A DNA stretch of 33,401 nt from Chitinophaga pinensis. Lineage in GTDB: Bacteria; Bacteroidota; Bacteroidia; NS11-12g; UBA9320. The notes beneath the pieces are model-generated. The model was given only the letters and a program-made list of their open reading frames with translations, was not told where the DNA came from and ran no database searches. Within the stretch, counting starts at the first letter, position 1; every line of letters begins with the position of its first letter. Positions 8,946 through 17,058 of this stretch are shown here, piece after piece. The position numbers were made by a program, and so were the translations under genes. The DNA is taken from positions 1 to 33,401 of the forward strand of contig CAMDBP010000020.1 in assembly GCA_945889315.1 (NCBI GenBank). The letters run 5' to 3'.

Positions 8946-9409
8946 GTCATCTTGAATTTAGGCAAAGAGCACTTGGACCATTTTTTTGGTTTTTCTTACT
9001 TAAAAAATTACCGCTGGCTTTTTTTGCTGGTGTTAGACTTATACATTTAGATGATCTTGGAAGTATAACCTCCCTCAAATTTAAATGGATGAATCAAAAT
9101 CCTTTTCGATCTATGTATTTTGCTGCCATGCAAATGGCTGCTGAGCTAGCTACGGGATTATTGCTTTTTCAATACCGTTCGTCGGCTAAACCATTTTCAA
9201 TGTTACTAGTGCGTGTAGAAGCTAATTACCACAAAAAAGCAGTAGGAAAAATAACCTTTACCTGCACAGATGGAATACATGTAAAAACATTTATTACGAA
9301 GCTTTTTAGCACCCATGAGGCACTATTAATTTCCATGCCCGTAATCGCTAAAGACGAAAATGAGGTTGCCGTTGCCGATTTTATTTTTTCATGGTCGTGT
9401 AAAAAATAG
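8942..9409 (+). CDS. DUF4442 hotdog-fold protein (putative thioesterase-like)
   Basis: A 155-residue protein that resembles DUF4442 proteins, a branch of the hotdog fold related to acyl-CoA thioesterases. The recognisable part is KFKWMNQNPFRSMYFAAMQ followed by MAAELATGLLL, where the helix after the NPF segment carries the family's Ala-Ala-Glu-like motif (E in AAELATG) expected to line the acyl pocket. The later SMLLVRVEANYHKKAVGKI strand fits the hotdog sheet. No enzymatic activity can be claimed from sequence. The gene is last in the parE-parC operon and overlaps the membrane protein gene by four bases (ATGA). Confidence 0.75.
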   Translation: MSHLEFRQRALGPFFWFFLLKKLPLAFFAGVRLIHLDDLGSITSLKFKWMNQNPFRSMYFAAMQMAAELATGLLLFQYRSSAKPFSMLLVRVEANYHKKAVGKITFTCTDGIHVKTFITKLFSTHEALLISMPVIAKDENEVAVADFIFSWSCKK

Positions 9410-9431
9410 CACCTCTAGTGTCATCCCCTAA

Positions 9432-9448
9432 AGGACATAAATAGTCCT
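9432..9448. terminator. Weak hairpin after the topoisomerase IV operon
   Basis: A 5-bp stem, AGGAC and GTCCT, encloses a 7-nt loop and is followed by ATTTTA. It lies 23 nt after the last stop codon of the operon. Position favours a terminator, but the stem is short and the T-run interrupted. Confidence 0.35.
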
Positions 9449-9449
9449 A

Positions 9450-9470
9450 TTTTAGACGTAACTTGTAAAC
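9450..9470 (+). repeat. Shared upstream motif, copy 1
   Basis: TTTTAGACGTAA (9450-9461) followed by TTGTAAAC (9463-9470). Both blocks recur in the same order downstream at 10470-10508, in front of the thioredoxin-like gene. This copy lies about 130 nt before the EamA transporter gene. Function unknown. Confidence 0.5.
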
Positions 9471-9599
9471 TATTTAAATGCGCTACCGCATAAAATTAAT
9501 GCACCCGTAACTTGATTCAACAAAAGTTCCTTTTTTCTTTTATCCGAGATAGTGCAATATGATACAAGTTTTGTTGGAATATTGCAATCACTTACCGCC

Positions 9600-10466
9600 A
9601 TGAAAAACCGAACCCTACATCCCTATATATCTCTTGGTATTCTCGCCCTCATTTGGGGGAGTTCCTTTATTCTTATGAAAGAGGGATTAAAGATTTTTTC
9701 AAGCTATCAAGTAGCTGCCATGCGTATTTCTTTTGCTGGGTTAGCCCTACTCCCATTCGTAAATTGGAAAAAGGTAAAACTCAAAAAAGGAGACTTGAAG
9801 TATTTTGCGATAAGTGGTTTTACAGGAAGTGCGATACCTGCTTTTTTGTTTACCGCAGCTCAAACCAAGATCTCTAGCTCATTGGCTGGCGCATTAAACG
9901 GGCTCACTCCATTATTTGCTTTATTAGTTGGTGTTCTTTTTCTAAAGGTAGAATTTAATAAAAAAAAGTTTTTGGGCGTCGTTTTTGGCTTGGTAGGAGC
10001 CCTATTCCTGGTATATAGACAAGATATGAACTATAATATAGGATACACCTTACTTGTGGTACTTGCTACATTCTTGTACGGTATCAATGTCAATATTATA
10101 AAGCATAAACTTTCTGATTATCCTCCATTGTTAGTGTCAGCCTTACCGCTAGCTATTATAGGCATATTTGGCGGAATGGTTCTACTCTATACAGGTCTTC
10201 ACATTGAGTTTAAAGAAAGTCAATCTCTCAAATCACTGGTAGCGGTAATAATTCTTGCACTTATTGGTACGGCGTTTAGTCTCATTTTATTCAATAAGCT
10301 CATACATCAAACCAATGCAGTTTTTGCTACATCTGTTACGTACCTTATTCCTATAGTGGCTTTGTACTGGGGTTTTTTGGCAAATGAAGCGATTTCACTG
10401 AATCAAATAGGTGGATTGTTGTTCATCATTATTGCAATCTGGATGATCAGAAATGATAAAGGTTAA
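9600..10466 (+). CDS. EamA/DMT-superfamily membrane transporter
   Basis: A 288-residue inner-membrane protein with about ten hydrophobic segments arranged as two EamA repeats. The first repeat opens with YISLGILALIWGSSFILMK, the classic WGssf signature, and the second begins near residue 150 (IGYTLLVVLATFLYGINVN). DMT members export amino acids, metabolites or other small molecules; the substrate cannot be inferred. The frame is open back to a GTG at 9552, but the ATG at 9600 gives the family-like N-terminus MKNRTLHPYISLGI and is preferred. The gene stands alone: the spacing to both neighbours is larger than within the operons here, and no clear TAnnTTTG element is visible in front. Confidence 0.88.
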   Translation: MKNRTLHPYISLGILALIWGSSFILMKEGLKIFSSYQVAAMRISFAGLALLPFVNWKKVKLKKGDLKYFAISGFTGSAIPAFLFTAAQTKISSSLAGALNGLTPLFALLVGVLFLKVEFNKKKFLGVVFGLVGALFLVYRQDMNYNIGYTLLVVLATFLYGINVNIIKHKLSDYPPLLVSALPLAIIGIFGGMVLLYTGLHIEFKESQSLKSLVAVIILALIGTAFSLILFNKLIHQTNAVFATSVTYLIPIVALYWGFLANEAISLNQIGGLLFIIIAIWMIRNDKG

Positions 10467-10469
10467 TCC

Positions 10470-10508
10470 TTTTAGACGTAAAACGTTAACTCTTCATAAA
10501 TTGTAAAC
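10470..10508 (+). repeat. Shared upstream motif, copy 2
   Basis: TTTTAGACGTAA (10470-10481) and, 19 nt later, TTGTAAAC (10501-10508). Both blocks are identical to those at 9450-9470, with a longer gap between them. This copy lies directly upstream of the thioredoxin-like gene and starts within a few bases of the EamA stop codon. Confidence 0.5.
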
Positions 10509-10528
10509 ACATTAAATCTTCAGCCTAT

Positions 10529-11113
10529 ATGAAATTTAAACATAACCTAACAGATAGAAATAAATATACCTATAAAACCTACAGAGATCTTATTGAAGCA
10601 CTTCATGCTGACCACAAAACAACAGGCAACAATCACTCAGAAGCTATGTTAGCGTATTCCAAAATGAACGTAACTCGAATGAAGCGATTAGATAAAACAG
10701 CTATTATACGTCAAGATTTAAGCCATATAATTCAGTCTTTACCTCCGCAAAAATGGATAATTCTAACAGAAGCTTGGTGTGGCGATGCTGCCCAAAATAT
10801 CCCTTGGATCACTAAAATGGCCGAATTAAATAATGGGATTCAAGTTCAGCTTATACTAAGAGATGAAAACACAGATATCATGAATGATTATCTAACCAAC
10901 GGGGGAATGAGCATTCCCAAATTAATTGCAATAGACGAACAGGAGGAATTACTCTTTACTTGGGGACCAAGACCAAAACGAATGCAAGGTTTATATATAC
11001 AACTGAAGAAAGAAGGAATTGAGTACTCAGAATTATCCAAATCAATCCATTCTCTTTATGCCAAAGACAAAGGATGTGCACTCCAAGCTGAATTCTATAC
11101 AATTCTCAAATAA
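10529..11113 (+). CDS. Thioredoxin-fold protein with a single active-site cysteine
   Basis: A 194-residue cytosolic protein with no signal peptide. An N-terminal helical part (1-72) is followed by a thioredoxin fold: strand KWIILTEAWCGDAAQ (75-89), where the motif is WCGDAAQ with one Cys (Cys84) and no second CxxC cysteine. Strand IQVQLILRDEN comes next, and then the cis-proline loop GGMSIPKLIAID (Pro130). This type of family is common in Flavobacteriia, annotated only as thioredoxin family protein; the missing resolving cysteine argues against a normal dithiol reductase. Another cysteine (KDKGCALQ) lies near the C-terminus. Neighbours give no hint to the partner. Confidence 0.8.
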   Translation: MKFKHNLTDRNKYTYKTYRDLIEALHADHKTTGNNHSEAMLAYSKMNVTRMKRLDKTAIIRQDLSHIIQSLPPQKWIILTEAWCGDAAQNIPWITKMAELNNGIQVQLILRDENTDIMNDYLTNGGMSIPKLIAIDEQEELLFTWGPRPKRMQGLYIQLKKEGIEYSELSKSIHSLYAKDKGCALQAEFYTILK

Positions 11114-11193
11114 TCTTCTTCTAATTGCGCAATTTGGGCAAAAGTTTATCGTGTATATTGATAAGTTTTAATGATTTATTTTGTCTTAAATCA

Positions 11194-11201
11194 TACTTTT
11201 G
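11194..11201 (+). promoter_or_regulatory. -7 promoter element upstream of dnaN
   Basis: TACTTTTG fits TAnnTTTG and lies 39 nt before the dnaN ATG. No TTG is seen at the expected -33 position. Further upstream are a 12-bp palindrome AATTGCGCAATT (11123-11134) and TTATC/GATAA half-sites about 50 bases before the element. Confidence 0.55.
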
Positions 11202-11240
11202 GGTTTAATTTGACAACTTCAAAAAAACTATAAATCTGAA

Positions 11241-12365
11241 ATGAAATTTATCGTAAACACAAACCAACTTCTAAACAAGCTTTTAGGTGTTAGTGGCACA
11301 ATCGTGTCAAAACCTGTTATACCTATATTAGATCACTTCTTGTTTGATATAAAAGATGGCAAGCTAACTATTACTGCAACAGATTTAGAAACATCTATGA
11401 GCACCTCATTAGATGTACAATCCGATGAAGATATTCGCATGGCTGTACCTTCTAAAATGTGCATAGAAATGCTAAAAGCACTTCCTAATCAACCAGTCAC
11501 GTTTACATTACAGGCCGATACAAACATCATTGAGTTAAAATCAGAATTCGGTAGATATAAACTAATTGGACAAAATGCGGATGACTTCCCTAGGATTCCT
11601 GAAGCAACTTCTGAAAATAGTTTTAACATGGCGTCAGGTGCTTTATCTAGTAGTATTGTTCAAACCATTTTTGCATCAGGTAACGATGAACTCAGACTAA
11701 GTCTTACAGGCGTTTATGTTCAACTGTACAAAGACAATGTTGTCTTTGTAGCTACAGATGCTAATCGTCTCGTAAAAATAGAAAGAACTGATGTAAAACC
11801 AGGCGTAAATGCAAGTTTCATATTACCCAAAAAAGCGTTAAACCTACTTAAGTCTAGTTTACCGCAAGATGATAGTGTGTGTCACGTAGATTTTAACGAG
11901 AGTAATGCATTCTTTACCTTTGGTGACGTAAGACTCATTTGTAGATTGATAGACGAACGTTATCCTGATTATAGAGCAGTTATACCTACTGAAAACCCAA
12001 ATAAACTTACAGTTAATAGAACAGATTTCTTAAACTCTGTGAAACGTATTAGCATATTTGGTAATAAGTCTACAAATCAAATCAATATTAAAATAACGGG
12101 TAGCGAACTTACTATTTCAGCAGAAGACATAGATATGAGTAATGAAGCCGTTGAACGTTTAGGCTGTGATTTTGCTGGAGAAGACATGGAAATAGGCTTT
12201 AATTCCAAGTTACTTATTGAGTTACTTCAAAATATAAACACTCCGGAAATAATTATCGAGTTATCTACTCCAAACAGAGCGGGAATTATACTTCCAAACC
12301 AAAATATAGACGATGAACATCTACTGATGTTAATCATGCCTATGATGATTGCAAGCACATCATAG
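11241..12365 (+). CDS. dnaN: DNA polymerase III sliding clamp (beta subunit)
   Basis: A 374-residue clamp protein that dimerises around DNA and tethers polymerase III. It has the usual three repeated clamp domains. Domain I opens MKFIVNTNQLLNKLLGVSG and contains TITATDLETSMST. Domain II (about 130-250) includes LRLSLTGVYVQ and VFVATDANRLV. Domain III ends in the conserved LLMLIMPMMI, the cleft that binds polymerase and other clamp partners. The length matches the family. It stands alone with a promoter element in front and a strong terminator behind. dnaA and recF are not beside it, so it does not mark an origin here. Confidence 0.97.
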   Translation: MKFIVNTNQLLNKLLGVSGTIVSKPVIPILDHFLFDIKDGKLTITATDLETSMSTSLDVQSDEDIRMAVPSKMCIEMLKALPNQPVTFTLQADTNIIELKSEFGRYKLIGQNADDFPRIPEATSENSFNMASGALSSSIVQTIFASGNDELRLSLTGVYVQLYKDNVVFVATDANRLVKIERTDVKPGVNASFILPKKALNLLKSSLPQDDSVCHVDFNESNAFFTFGDVRLICRLIDERYPDYRAVIPTENPNKLTVNRTDFLNSVKRISIFGNKSTNQINIKITGSELTISAEDIDMSNEAVERLGCDFAGEDMEIGFNSKLLIELLQNINTPEIIIELSTPNRAGIILPNQNIDDEHLLMLIMPMMIASTS

Positions 12366-12473
12366 GTTGTTATGACGTTATTGTCATTTGAACGTCAGAT
12401 TAATGTTATTAATCCTGTTTCGTTTACAAACAGAATTACATTTGATTTGACTTAATTGTCGAAAAGCCAATCT

Positions 12474-12502
12474 AAAGCCTCAGTACCAGTACTGGGGCTT
12501 TT
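12474..12502 (+). terminator. Strong intrinsic terminator after dnaN
   Basis: A 13-bp stem (AAAGCCTCAGTAC with GTACTGGGGCTTT, one T-G wobble) is followed by a T-rich stretch, TTTACTTTTATATTTTTTT. The A-rich left flank and T-rich right flank are typical of Rho-independent sites. It is about 110 nt past the dnaN stop. Confidence 0.85.
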
Positions 12503-12684
12503 ACTTTTATATTTTTTTGGTACATAAAATACGTAATGATGTCCAACGGTATCGTAGAATAAAGCATACATCACACAAGTATATAATTCAAAAATGAGAG
12601 ACACATAGATCGTAATTAATAAACACGCCCTTGCGGTTATTGTTAAAGACGATTTGGCCTATTAGTTGCGTTAGTAACAATAAG

Positions 12685-12693
12685 AAAGGAGGA
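12685..12693 (+). promoter_or_regulatory. Canonical Shine-Dalgarno for the transglutaminase-like gene
   Basis: AAAGGAGGA lies 8 nt before the ATG at 12702, an ideal match and spacing to the 16S anti-Shine-Dalgarno. No other gene in this window has such a site, and Bacteroidota in general use AT-rich leaders instead. It fixes the start codon. Confidence 0.75.
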
Positions 12694-12701
12694 TTCAAAT
12701 C

Positions 12702-13865
12702 ATGAAATACATCAAAGCTACATTATTGACCACCCTTTTCACATTACTATTACACATAGAAGCAGGTTCTTCTTATACACATATAATTGACTTTTACGGC
12801 CATCCCCTAACGGTTTCTTATGATCCTCAGCTAAGTGCGTTGAAATTCAGAAAATGGGATCAGGCAGAAATAAACCGTAATCTAAGTGTATTTAGAAATT
12901 CAAATCTATCCATAAGTCTAAATAATCTTAAACGTCATATTGCCCTTTTTAATCTAGACGGGACTGCCACAACGCTTCTTATTGATAAGTATGCTCAACA
13001 AATTTCTAAAACGAATGATCAAAACACCAAAACCTTCATAAAATACCTTTTCTTAAAAGAACTCAACTACGATGTTATTTTAACAAAAACAGGCACTGAG
13101 TTTAATTGTATGGGGAATTTAAACTTTACGCCTGGACGATATATCTTTATTAATTATGCGAATAAAACCTATAAAGATTTGAATTATTCTAATCGTAAAA
13201 ACAAAGGAAAACACCTTATTTTTATGGATAAAAAAATAACAAAGCAAAGAATTGATCATAAAACATTAAGTCTTCCACTAGTGAATGGCAAACTGAAAAG
13301 CAGAAATATTTCTTTCCATCTGGATGGTGATACATTTACGGTTCAGGTTAAATCCAACGGTTCTATGACCGAATTCTTAGGTGATTTACCAATGTTTGAA
13401 ATAGGGAAAGCGTTTACAGATGTACCTGTGTCTGCAGAGATGGACTCTTCGCTTATGAATTACTTAAAACAACAGCTAAAAGGTCTTGAATTAATCGATC
13501 AGGTAAGGTTCTTACTGGCGTTTGTGCAACAAGTAGTGCCCTACGGAAGCGATTATGAAAAATACGGAGAAGAACGATTTTATTACCCCGAAGAAACTAT
13601 CATGTCTACTTCTTCAGATTGCGAAGACAAGGCTATGCTGATGTCCTACCTCACCTATAAAATTTTGGGGCTTAAATCTATTGGATTATTTTTTAAGAAA
13701 GACGAACATCTTAGTTTAGGAATTGAAATTCCAGGATATGCACCACATGGCTCATTTAACTATGCAGGAAAAACGTATGTGAGTTGCGAGCCTACAGCTC
13801 CTTCACCTCGTATTCCTCAATCTCAATTCAGCTTACAACGGGTGGATGAGGTATTTGAGTTTTAG
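12702..13865 (+). CDS. Secreted protein with C-terminal transglutaminase-like domain
   Basis: A 387-residue protein with a signal peptide (basic KYIK, hydrophobic LLTTLFTLLL, likely cleavage near residues 21-24) and no lipobox, so periplasmic or exported. Residues about 25-250 belong to no family I recognise. The C-terminal part has the order of a transglutaminase-like catalytic core: Cys307 in SSDCEDKAMLMSYL, His336 in KKDEHLSLGIEI and an acidic residue, Glu363, in YVSCEPT. The preceding helix LIDQVRFLLAFVQQVVPY also fits the fold. Such domains act as cysteine peptidases or amidases on protein or peptidoglycan substrates; the reaction here is not known. The only well-formed Shine-Dalgarno in the window precedes it, and a long hairpin follows. 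Confidence 0.75.
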   Translation: MKYIKATLLTTLFTLLLHIEAGSSYTHIIDFYGHPLTVSYDPQLSALKFRKWDQAEINRNLSVFRNSNLSISLNNLKRHIALFNLDGTATTLLIDKYAQQISKTNDQNTKTFIKYLFLKELNYDVILTKTGTEFNCMGNLNFTPGRYIFINYANKTYKDLNYSNRKNKGKHLIFMDKKITKQRIDHKTLSLPLVNGKLKSRNISFHLDGDTFTVQVKSNGSMTEFLGDLPMFEIGKAFTDVPVSAEMDSSLMNYLKQQLKGLELIDQVRFLLAFVQQVVPYGSDYEKYGEERFYYPEETIMSTSSDCEDKAMLMSYLTYKILGLKSIGLFFKKDEHLSLGIEIPGYAPHGSFNYAGKTYVSCEPTAPSPRIPQSQFSLQRVDEVFEF

Positions 13866-13898
13866 GCTAAATATCCTCAACGTAAGATTCCAAGAGAC

Positions 13899-13945
13899 TA
13901 TGAGTGTAAGCCGTGATTTATCTTAAATCAAGGCTTACACTCATA
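13899..13945. terminator. 47-nt near-perfect hairpin between convergent genes
   Basis: A 14-bp arm (13899-13912) pairs exactly with 13932-13945. After one G-A mismatch a further 7 bp (TGATTTA with TAAATCA) closes on a 3-nt loop. It sits between the converging transglutaminase-like and M16 genes, so it can stop transcription from both sides, although neither flank has a good T-run. Confidence 0.65.
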
Positions 13946-13970
13946 CCAATTATATTTAAATATTTTTCGA

Positions 13971-16889
13971 TTAGTACCCAAATAACTGCTCCAATGAAAC
14001 CTCCGTTACCGAACCAAATTGCTTCATGTATTCAAGGTCTATTTTGGCTCTATCTCCTAATATGATATAGGTAAAGTCTCCTTTAACCTTATTCGCATGA
14101 AAATTCTTAACATCTTGCAATGTCAATTTTTCTAAACGGTCCAGTGTTGTTTTACGACTATCTTCCGTTAGGCCTAGTTTTAAAGCGTTATCAAAGTTAA
14201 ATAAAATAGCGGTTTTGAGTATTCTGCTTGTTTCTAATCCTTGTTTTAGCGATTGTTTACCATTATCAAACGTTTTTTGATCTTCGGGTAAATCATTAAG
14301 TAGGATATTCATTGCCTCTATGCCCTCTTTCATCTTGTCAGATTGCGTACCTACATAAGCTAACACGGAATTAGTTTCTCCTAATTTACTAGCCTCAGCA
14401 TAATAGCTATAGGTTGAATAAGCAAGCGCTTTTGCCTCTCTAATTTCTTGAAAGACAATACTACTCATGCCACCACCAAAGTATTCATTAAACATACTAA
14501 TTTCTGCAGCCTCATTTACCATAAATTCTGTTGATTTTTTCAACCACATAATTTCTGATTGAACCATATCATAGTGAGCGAACAAAGTACCTCCTTTATT
14601 TTCGAGCATCTTGAATTCTTTAATTTCAGGAGTAGCTAAAAATTCTTTAGGTGTTTGGTGCACTTCTGTTAGCTTGCTGGTTAATTCATTCATGATTAAG
14701 GGTCCACTGTACCACACTTTATGATTGTATGAAGTTAAATTATGGATATAGTTTGAAAGTTCTTTACCATTTATGCTTTTCAGTTGCTCTGCCGTTAAGA
14801 TATAGTTACTTGGATTTTCAGCACCATACAAAGCAAAATTTCTTAAGTTACGCATGATTGCGCCTTTATTTAATTTAGCATCCTCTCTACTTTTTAATTT
14901 TTGCGCAATCATTTGTTCTAATTTGCTATCATCAGCCACGGCATTGGCCAACAGATGCTCAAATAATTCGATAGCCTTCTCAAAACTTGTTGCTAGACCG
15001 TTTAGGTAAACATAGCTTTGGTCTGTACCGGTAGAAACTCCAAAATCACAAGCAAGCTTGTAAAACTCTGTACTAATTTCATCTGCAGAATATTTATTAG
15101 TTCCTAAGTATTCCAAGTATTCAACTGCTAACGCTAATTTTTGGTCGTGTCTAGATCCCATATCCAATACATAGTACAATGAAAAAAGTTGCTCATCACC
15201 ATTAACCACTTTCCATACTGGAATTTCACCATTTAGTTTAGCAAACTCAATTTCTTTGGTGTAGTCTAGTAGTTGAGTTGTAATAGAATTTGCTTTAGTT
15301 GCCAAAACTTTTGAAACAAATGGTGAAGTCTTACCTCTATTTACCTCTACTTTGGTTATTTCAGGCTTATCTACTTTTTGTACCTCAGCCTTCTCTCCTT
15401 TCCTTTTGTAAACGACAATGTGCCCATCTACATAGTACTTATTCGCAAAATCTATTACATCTTGTTTGGTGTATTTCTGCATATTGTCCAATGCTGCAAG
15501 TTCTTTGCTCCAGGTATTCTCCATCACAAACGCATCCATAAGTGCATAGGCCGTACCTTGATACGATTCGAACTGTATGATCTCGTCAACCTTTTTATTC
15601 AACACTATACTTTTTACCAAGTCCATATCAAAATCACCAGATTTTAATACGTCCAATTGCGCATAAAATAATGATTCTAGCTCTTCTAAACTTTGTCCTT
15701 CATTAGGCGAACCTCCGAAATAATGTAATCCTCTTTCTTTTAATAACTCGGGAGAGCAATAGGCTTGAATACATTTTTGAGCTTTTACCATATTAAGATC
15801 TATAAGTCCAGCAGAGGAATTAGCAAGAATAAGATCTACCAGCTTTACCAAATCAGCATCTTTACTTAAGGCATTAGGCACTCTATATCCCATGGTTAGA
15901 GACTCTTCACTAGGACCTACTACCTCTACTACTAATTTCTGAGCCAATGGCGTCTCATCTTCAAAAGTCATTTTAGGAACTTTTTTAGACTTCATATAAC
16001 TGAAGTTTTTCTTTACCAACAAGAAAGTTTCATCCAAATTAATATCTCCTGCCATAATTACCGCCATGTTATTGGGAACATAATAGGTGTTGAAATAATT
16101 TCTAATTTTCACTAAACTTGGATTCTTTAAATGTTCTATCGTTCCGATAGTTGTTTGTCTTCCATAATTGTGATTTGGGAATGCTTCAGCAAATAATTTT
16201 TCATAAACTTCCCAATCATCGCTATCCAAACCTCTATTTTTCTCTTCATACACAGCCTCTAATTCGGTGTGAAAAAGTCTAAGAATTGGATTTCTAAATC
16301 GTTCAGATTCTATGGTAAGCCAGGTACTAATTTGATTGGCAGGAATATCGTTTACATACACAGTTCTCTCAAAACTGGTAAATGCATTGGTGCCTTGAGC
16401 GCCAATCCCTTGCAACATTTTGTCATATTCATTTGCAATTGCAAATTTTGCAGCTTCACCACTTACTCTATCAATTTCTGCGTAAATAATTTTACGCTTT
16501 GCCTCATCAGTTGTTTGATTGTACTTTTCATAGAGTTTATCTACTTGATCAAGCAGTACTTTTTCTTTGGAGTAGTCTAGACTACCAAATTTGTCCGTGC
16601 CTTTAAAGAGCATATGCTCCAAATAGTGTGCAAGTCCAGTGTTGTCTGCCGGATCGCTGCTACTACCTGCTTTGGTAGCTATAAGTGTTTGTACACGGGG
16701 TTTGGCACTATTTTGAGATAACACTACCGTCAATCCATTATCCAAGGTGTACCATCTTGAATTGGTAGGGTCGTTCGAATAACTAAGGTACGAGTTACCG
16801 TTTTTGTCTTGCTTGGTTTCTGATTTCTGAGCAAACAAAGAAATGGAAACAACAGCGAATAGGGCTATAAGTGAAATTCTTAACTTCAT
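13971..16889 (-). CDS. M16-family zinc metallopeptidase (pitrilysin/insulinase type)
   Basis: A 972-residue exported peptidase. The N-terminus is a clear signal peptide (KLRIS then LIALFAVVSISLFA, cleavage before Gln21). The inverted zinc motif HYLEH spans residues 88-92 (ligands His88 and His92, catalytic Glu91), followed about 125 residues later by ELEAVYEEK with the third ligand, probably Glu216. The chain is long enough for four M16 domains in one polypeptide; the second half (from about 540) lacks HxxEH and is the inactive partner, with EYFGGGMSSIVFQEIREAKALAY as recognisable M16_C sequence (written here as a 23-residue region at roughly 805-827, key residues GGGMSS and REAKALAY). It likely degrades peptides in the periplasm. 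It has its own promoter region, divergent from the E2 gene. Confidence 0.9.
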   Translation of the reverse strand: MKLRISLIALFAVVSISLFAQKSETKQDKNGNSYLSYSNDPTNSRWYTLDNGLTVVLSQNSAKPRVQTLIATKAGSSSDPADNTGLAHYLEHMLFKGTDKFGSLDYSKEKVLLDQVDKLYEKYNQTTDEAKRKIIYAEIDRVSGEAAKFAIANEYDKMLQGIGAQGTNAFTSFERTVYVNDIPANQISTWLTIESERFRNPILRLFHTELEAVYEEKNRGLDSDDWEVYEKLFAEAFPNHNYGRQTTIGTIEHLKNPSLVKIRNYFNTYYVPNNMAVIMAGDINLDETFLLVKKNFSYMKSKKVPKMTFEDETPLAQKLVVEVVGPSEESLTMGYRVPNALSKDADLVKLVDLILANSSAGLIDLNMVKAQKCIQAYCSPELLKERGLHYFGGSPNEGQSLEELESLFYAQLDVLKSGDFDMDLVKSIVLNKKVDEIIQFESYQGTAYALMDAFVMENTWSKELAALDNMQKYTKQDVIDFANKYYVDGHIVVYKRKGEKAEVQKVDKPEITKVEVNRGKTSPFVSKVLATKANSITTQLLDYTKEIEFAKLNGEIPVWKVVNGDEQLFSLYYVLDMGSRHDQKLALAVEYLEYLGTNKYSADEISTEFYKLACDFGVSTGTDQSYVYLNGLATSFEKAIELFEHLLANAVADDSKLEQMIAQKLKSREDAKLNKGAIMRNLRNFALYGAENPSNYILTAEQLKSINGKELSNYIHNLTSYNHKVWYSGPLIMNELTSKLTEVHQTPKEFLATPEIKEFKMLENKGGTLFAHYDMVQSEIMWLKKSTEFMVNEAAEISMFNEYFGGGMSSIVFQEIREAKALAYSTYSYYAEASKLGETNSVLAYVGTQSDKMKEGIEAMNILLNDLPEDQKTFDNGKQSLKQGLETSRILKTAILFNFDNALKLGLTEDSRKTTLDRLEKLTLQDVKNFHANKVKGDFTYIILGDRAKIDLEYMKQFGSVTEVSLEQLFGY

Positions 16890-16904
16890 AAAAAATGTTT
16901 AACG

Positions 16905-16912
16905 CAAAGTAA
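16905..16912 (-). promoter_or_regulatory. Probable -7 element for the M16 peptidase
   Basis: On the minus strand this reads TTACTTTG, one mismatch from TAnnTTTG, 15 nt before the start codon at 16889. The distance is the same as for the better-matching elements of pckA and E2. Confidence 0.35.
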
Positions 16913-17036
16913 ACAGAAGATTTAAGTATTGAATATTTTGTTATCCGAATGAAAGGCAAGTTTATCGAAATACAGGTAAATCTTATTTGTTATCAATTTG
17001 AATATTAATTAGCACTAATGGCTAAATCTAAACTTG

Positions 17037-17044
17037 TACTTTTG
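17037..17044 (+). promoter_or_regulatory. -7 promoter element upstream of the E2 gene
   Basis: TACTTTTG fits TAnnTTTG and lies just 14 nt before the ATG at 17059. The leader would be about ten bases or fewer, and no Shine-Dalgarno is present. Confidence 0.6.
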
Positions 17045-17058
17045 CACTACATAACGCT

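Larger units (their letters stand above)
12366..12701. other. 336-bp spacer between dnaN and the transglutaminase-like gene
   Basis: No coding sequence can be supported. Just after dnaN are several overlapping inverted repeats: ATGAC/GTCAT, GACGTT/AACGTC and ATTAAT/ATTAAT within 12371-12412. Then comes a strong terminator at 12474-12502. The remaining 200 bases hold AT-rich sequence without a TAnnTTTG match and end in a Shine-Dalgarno at 12685-12693. Confidence 0.6.

Noticed and set aside
9552-9599. GTG-initiated extension of the EamA transporter
   Set aside because: The added 16 residues are not family-like and the ATG at 9600 gives the standard N-terminus.
15299-15647. Plus-strand frames opposite the M16 peptidase
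   Set aside because: Fully embedded in a clearly coding minus-strand gene, with Cys/Leu/Phe-rich compositions typical of shadows.
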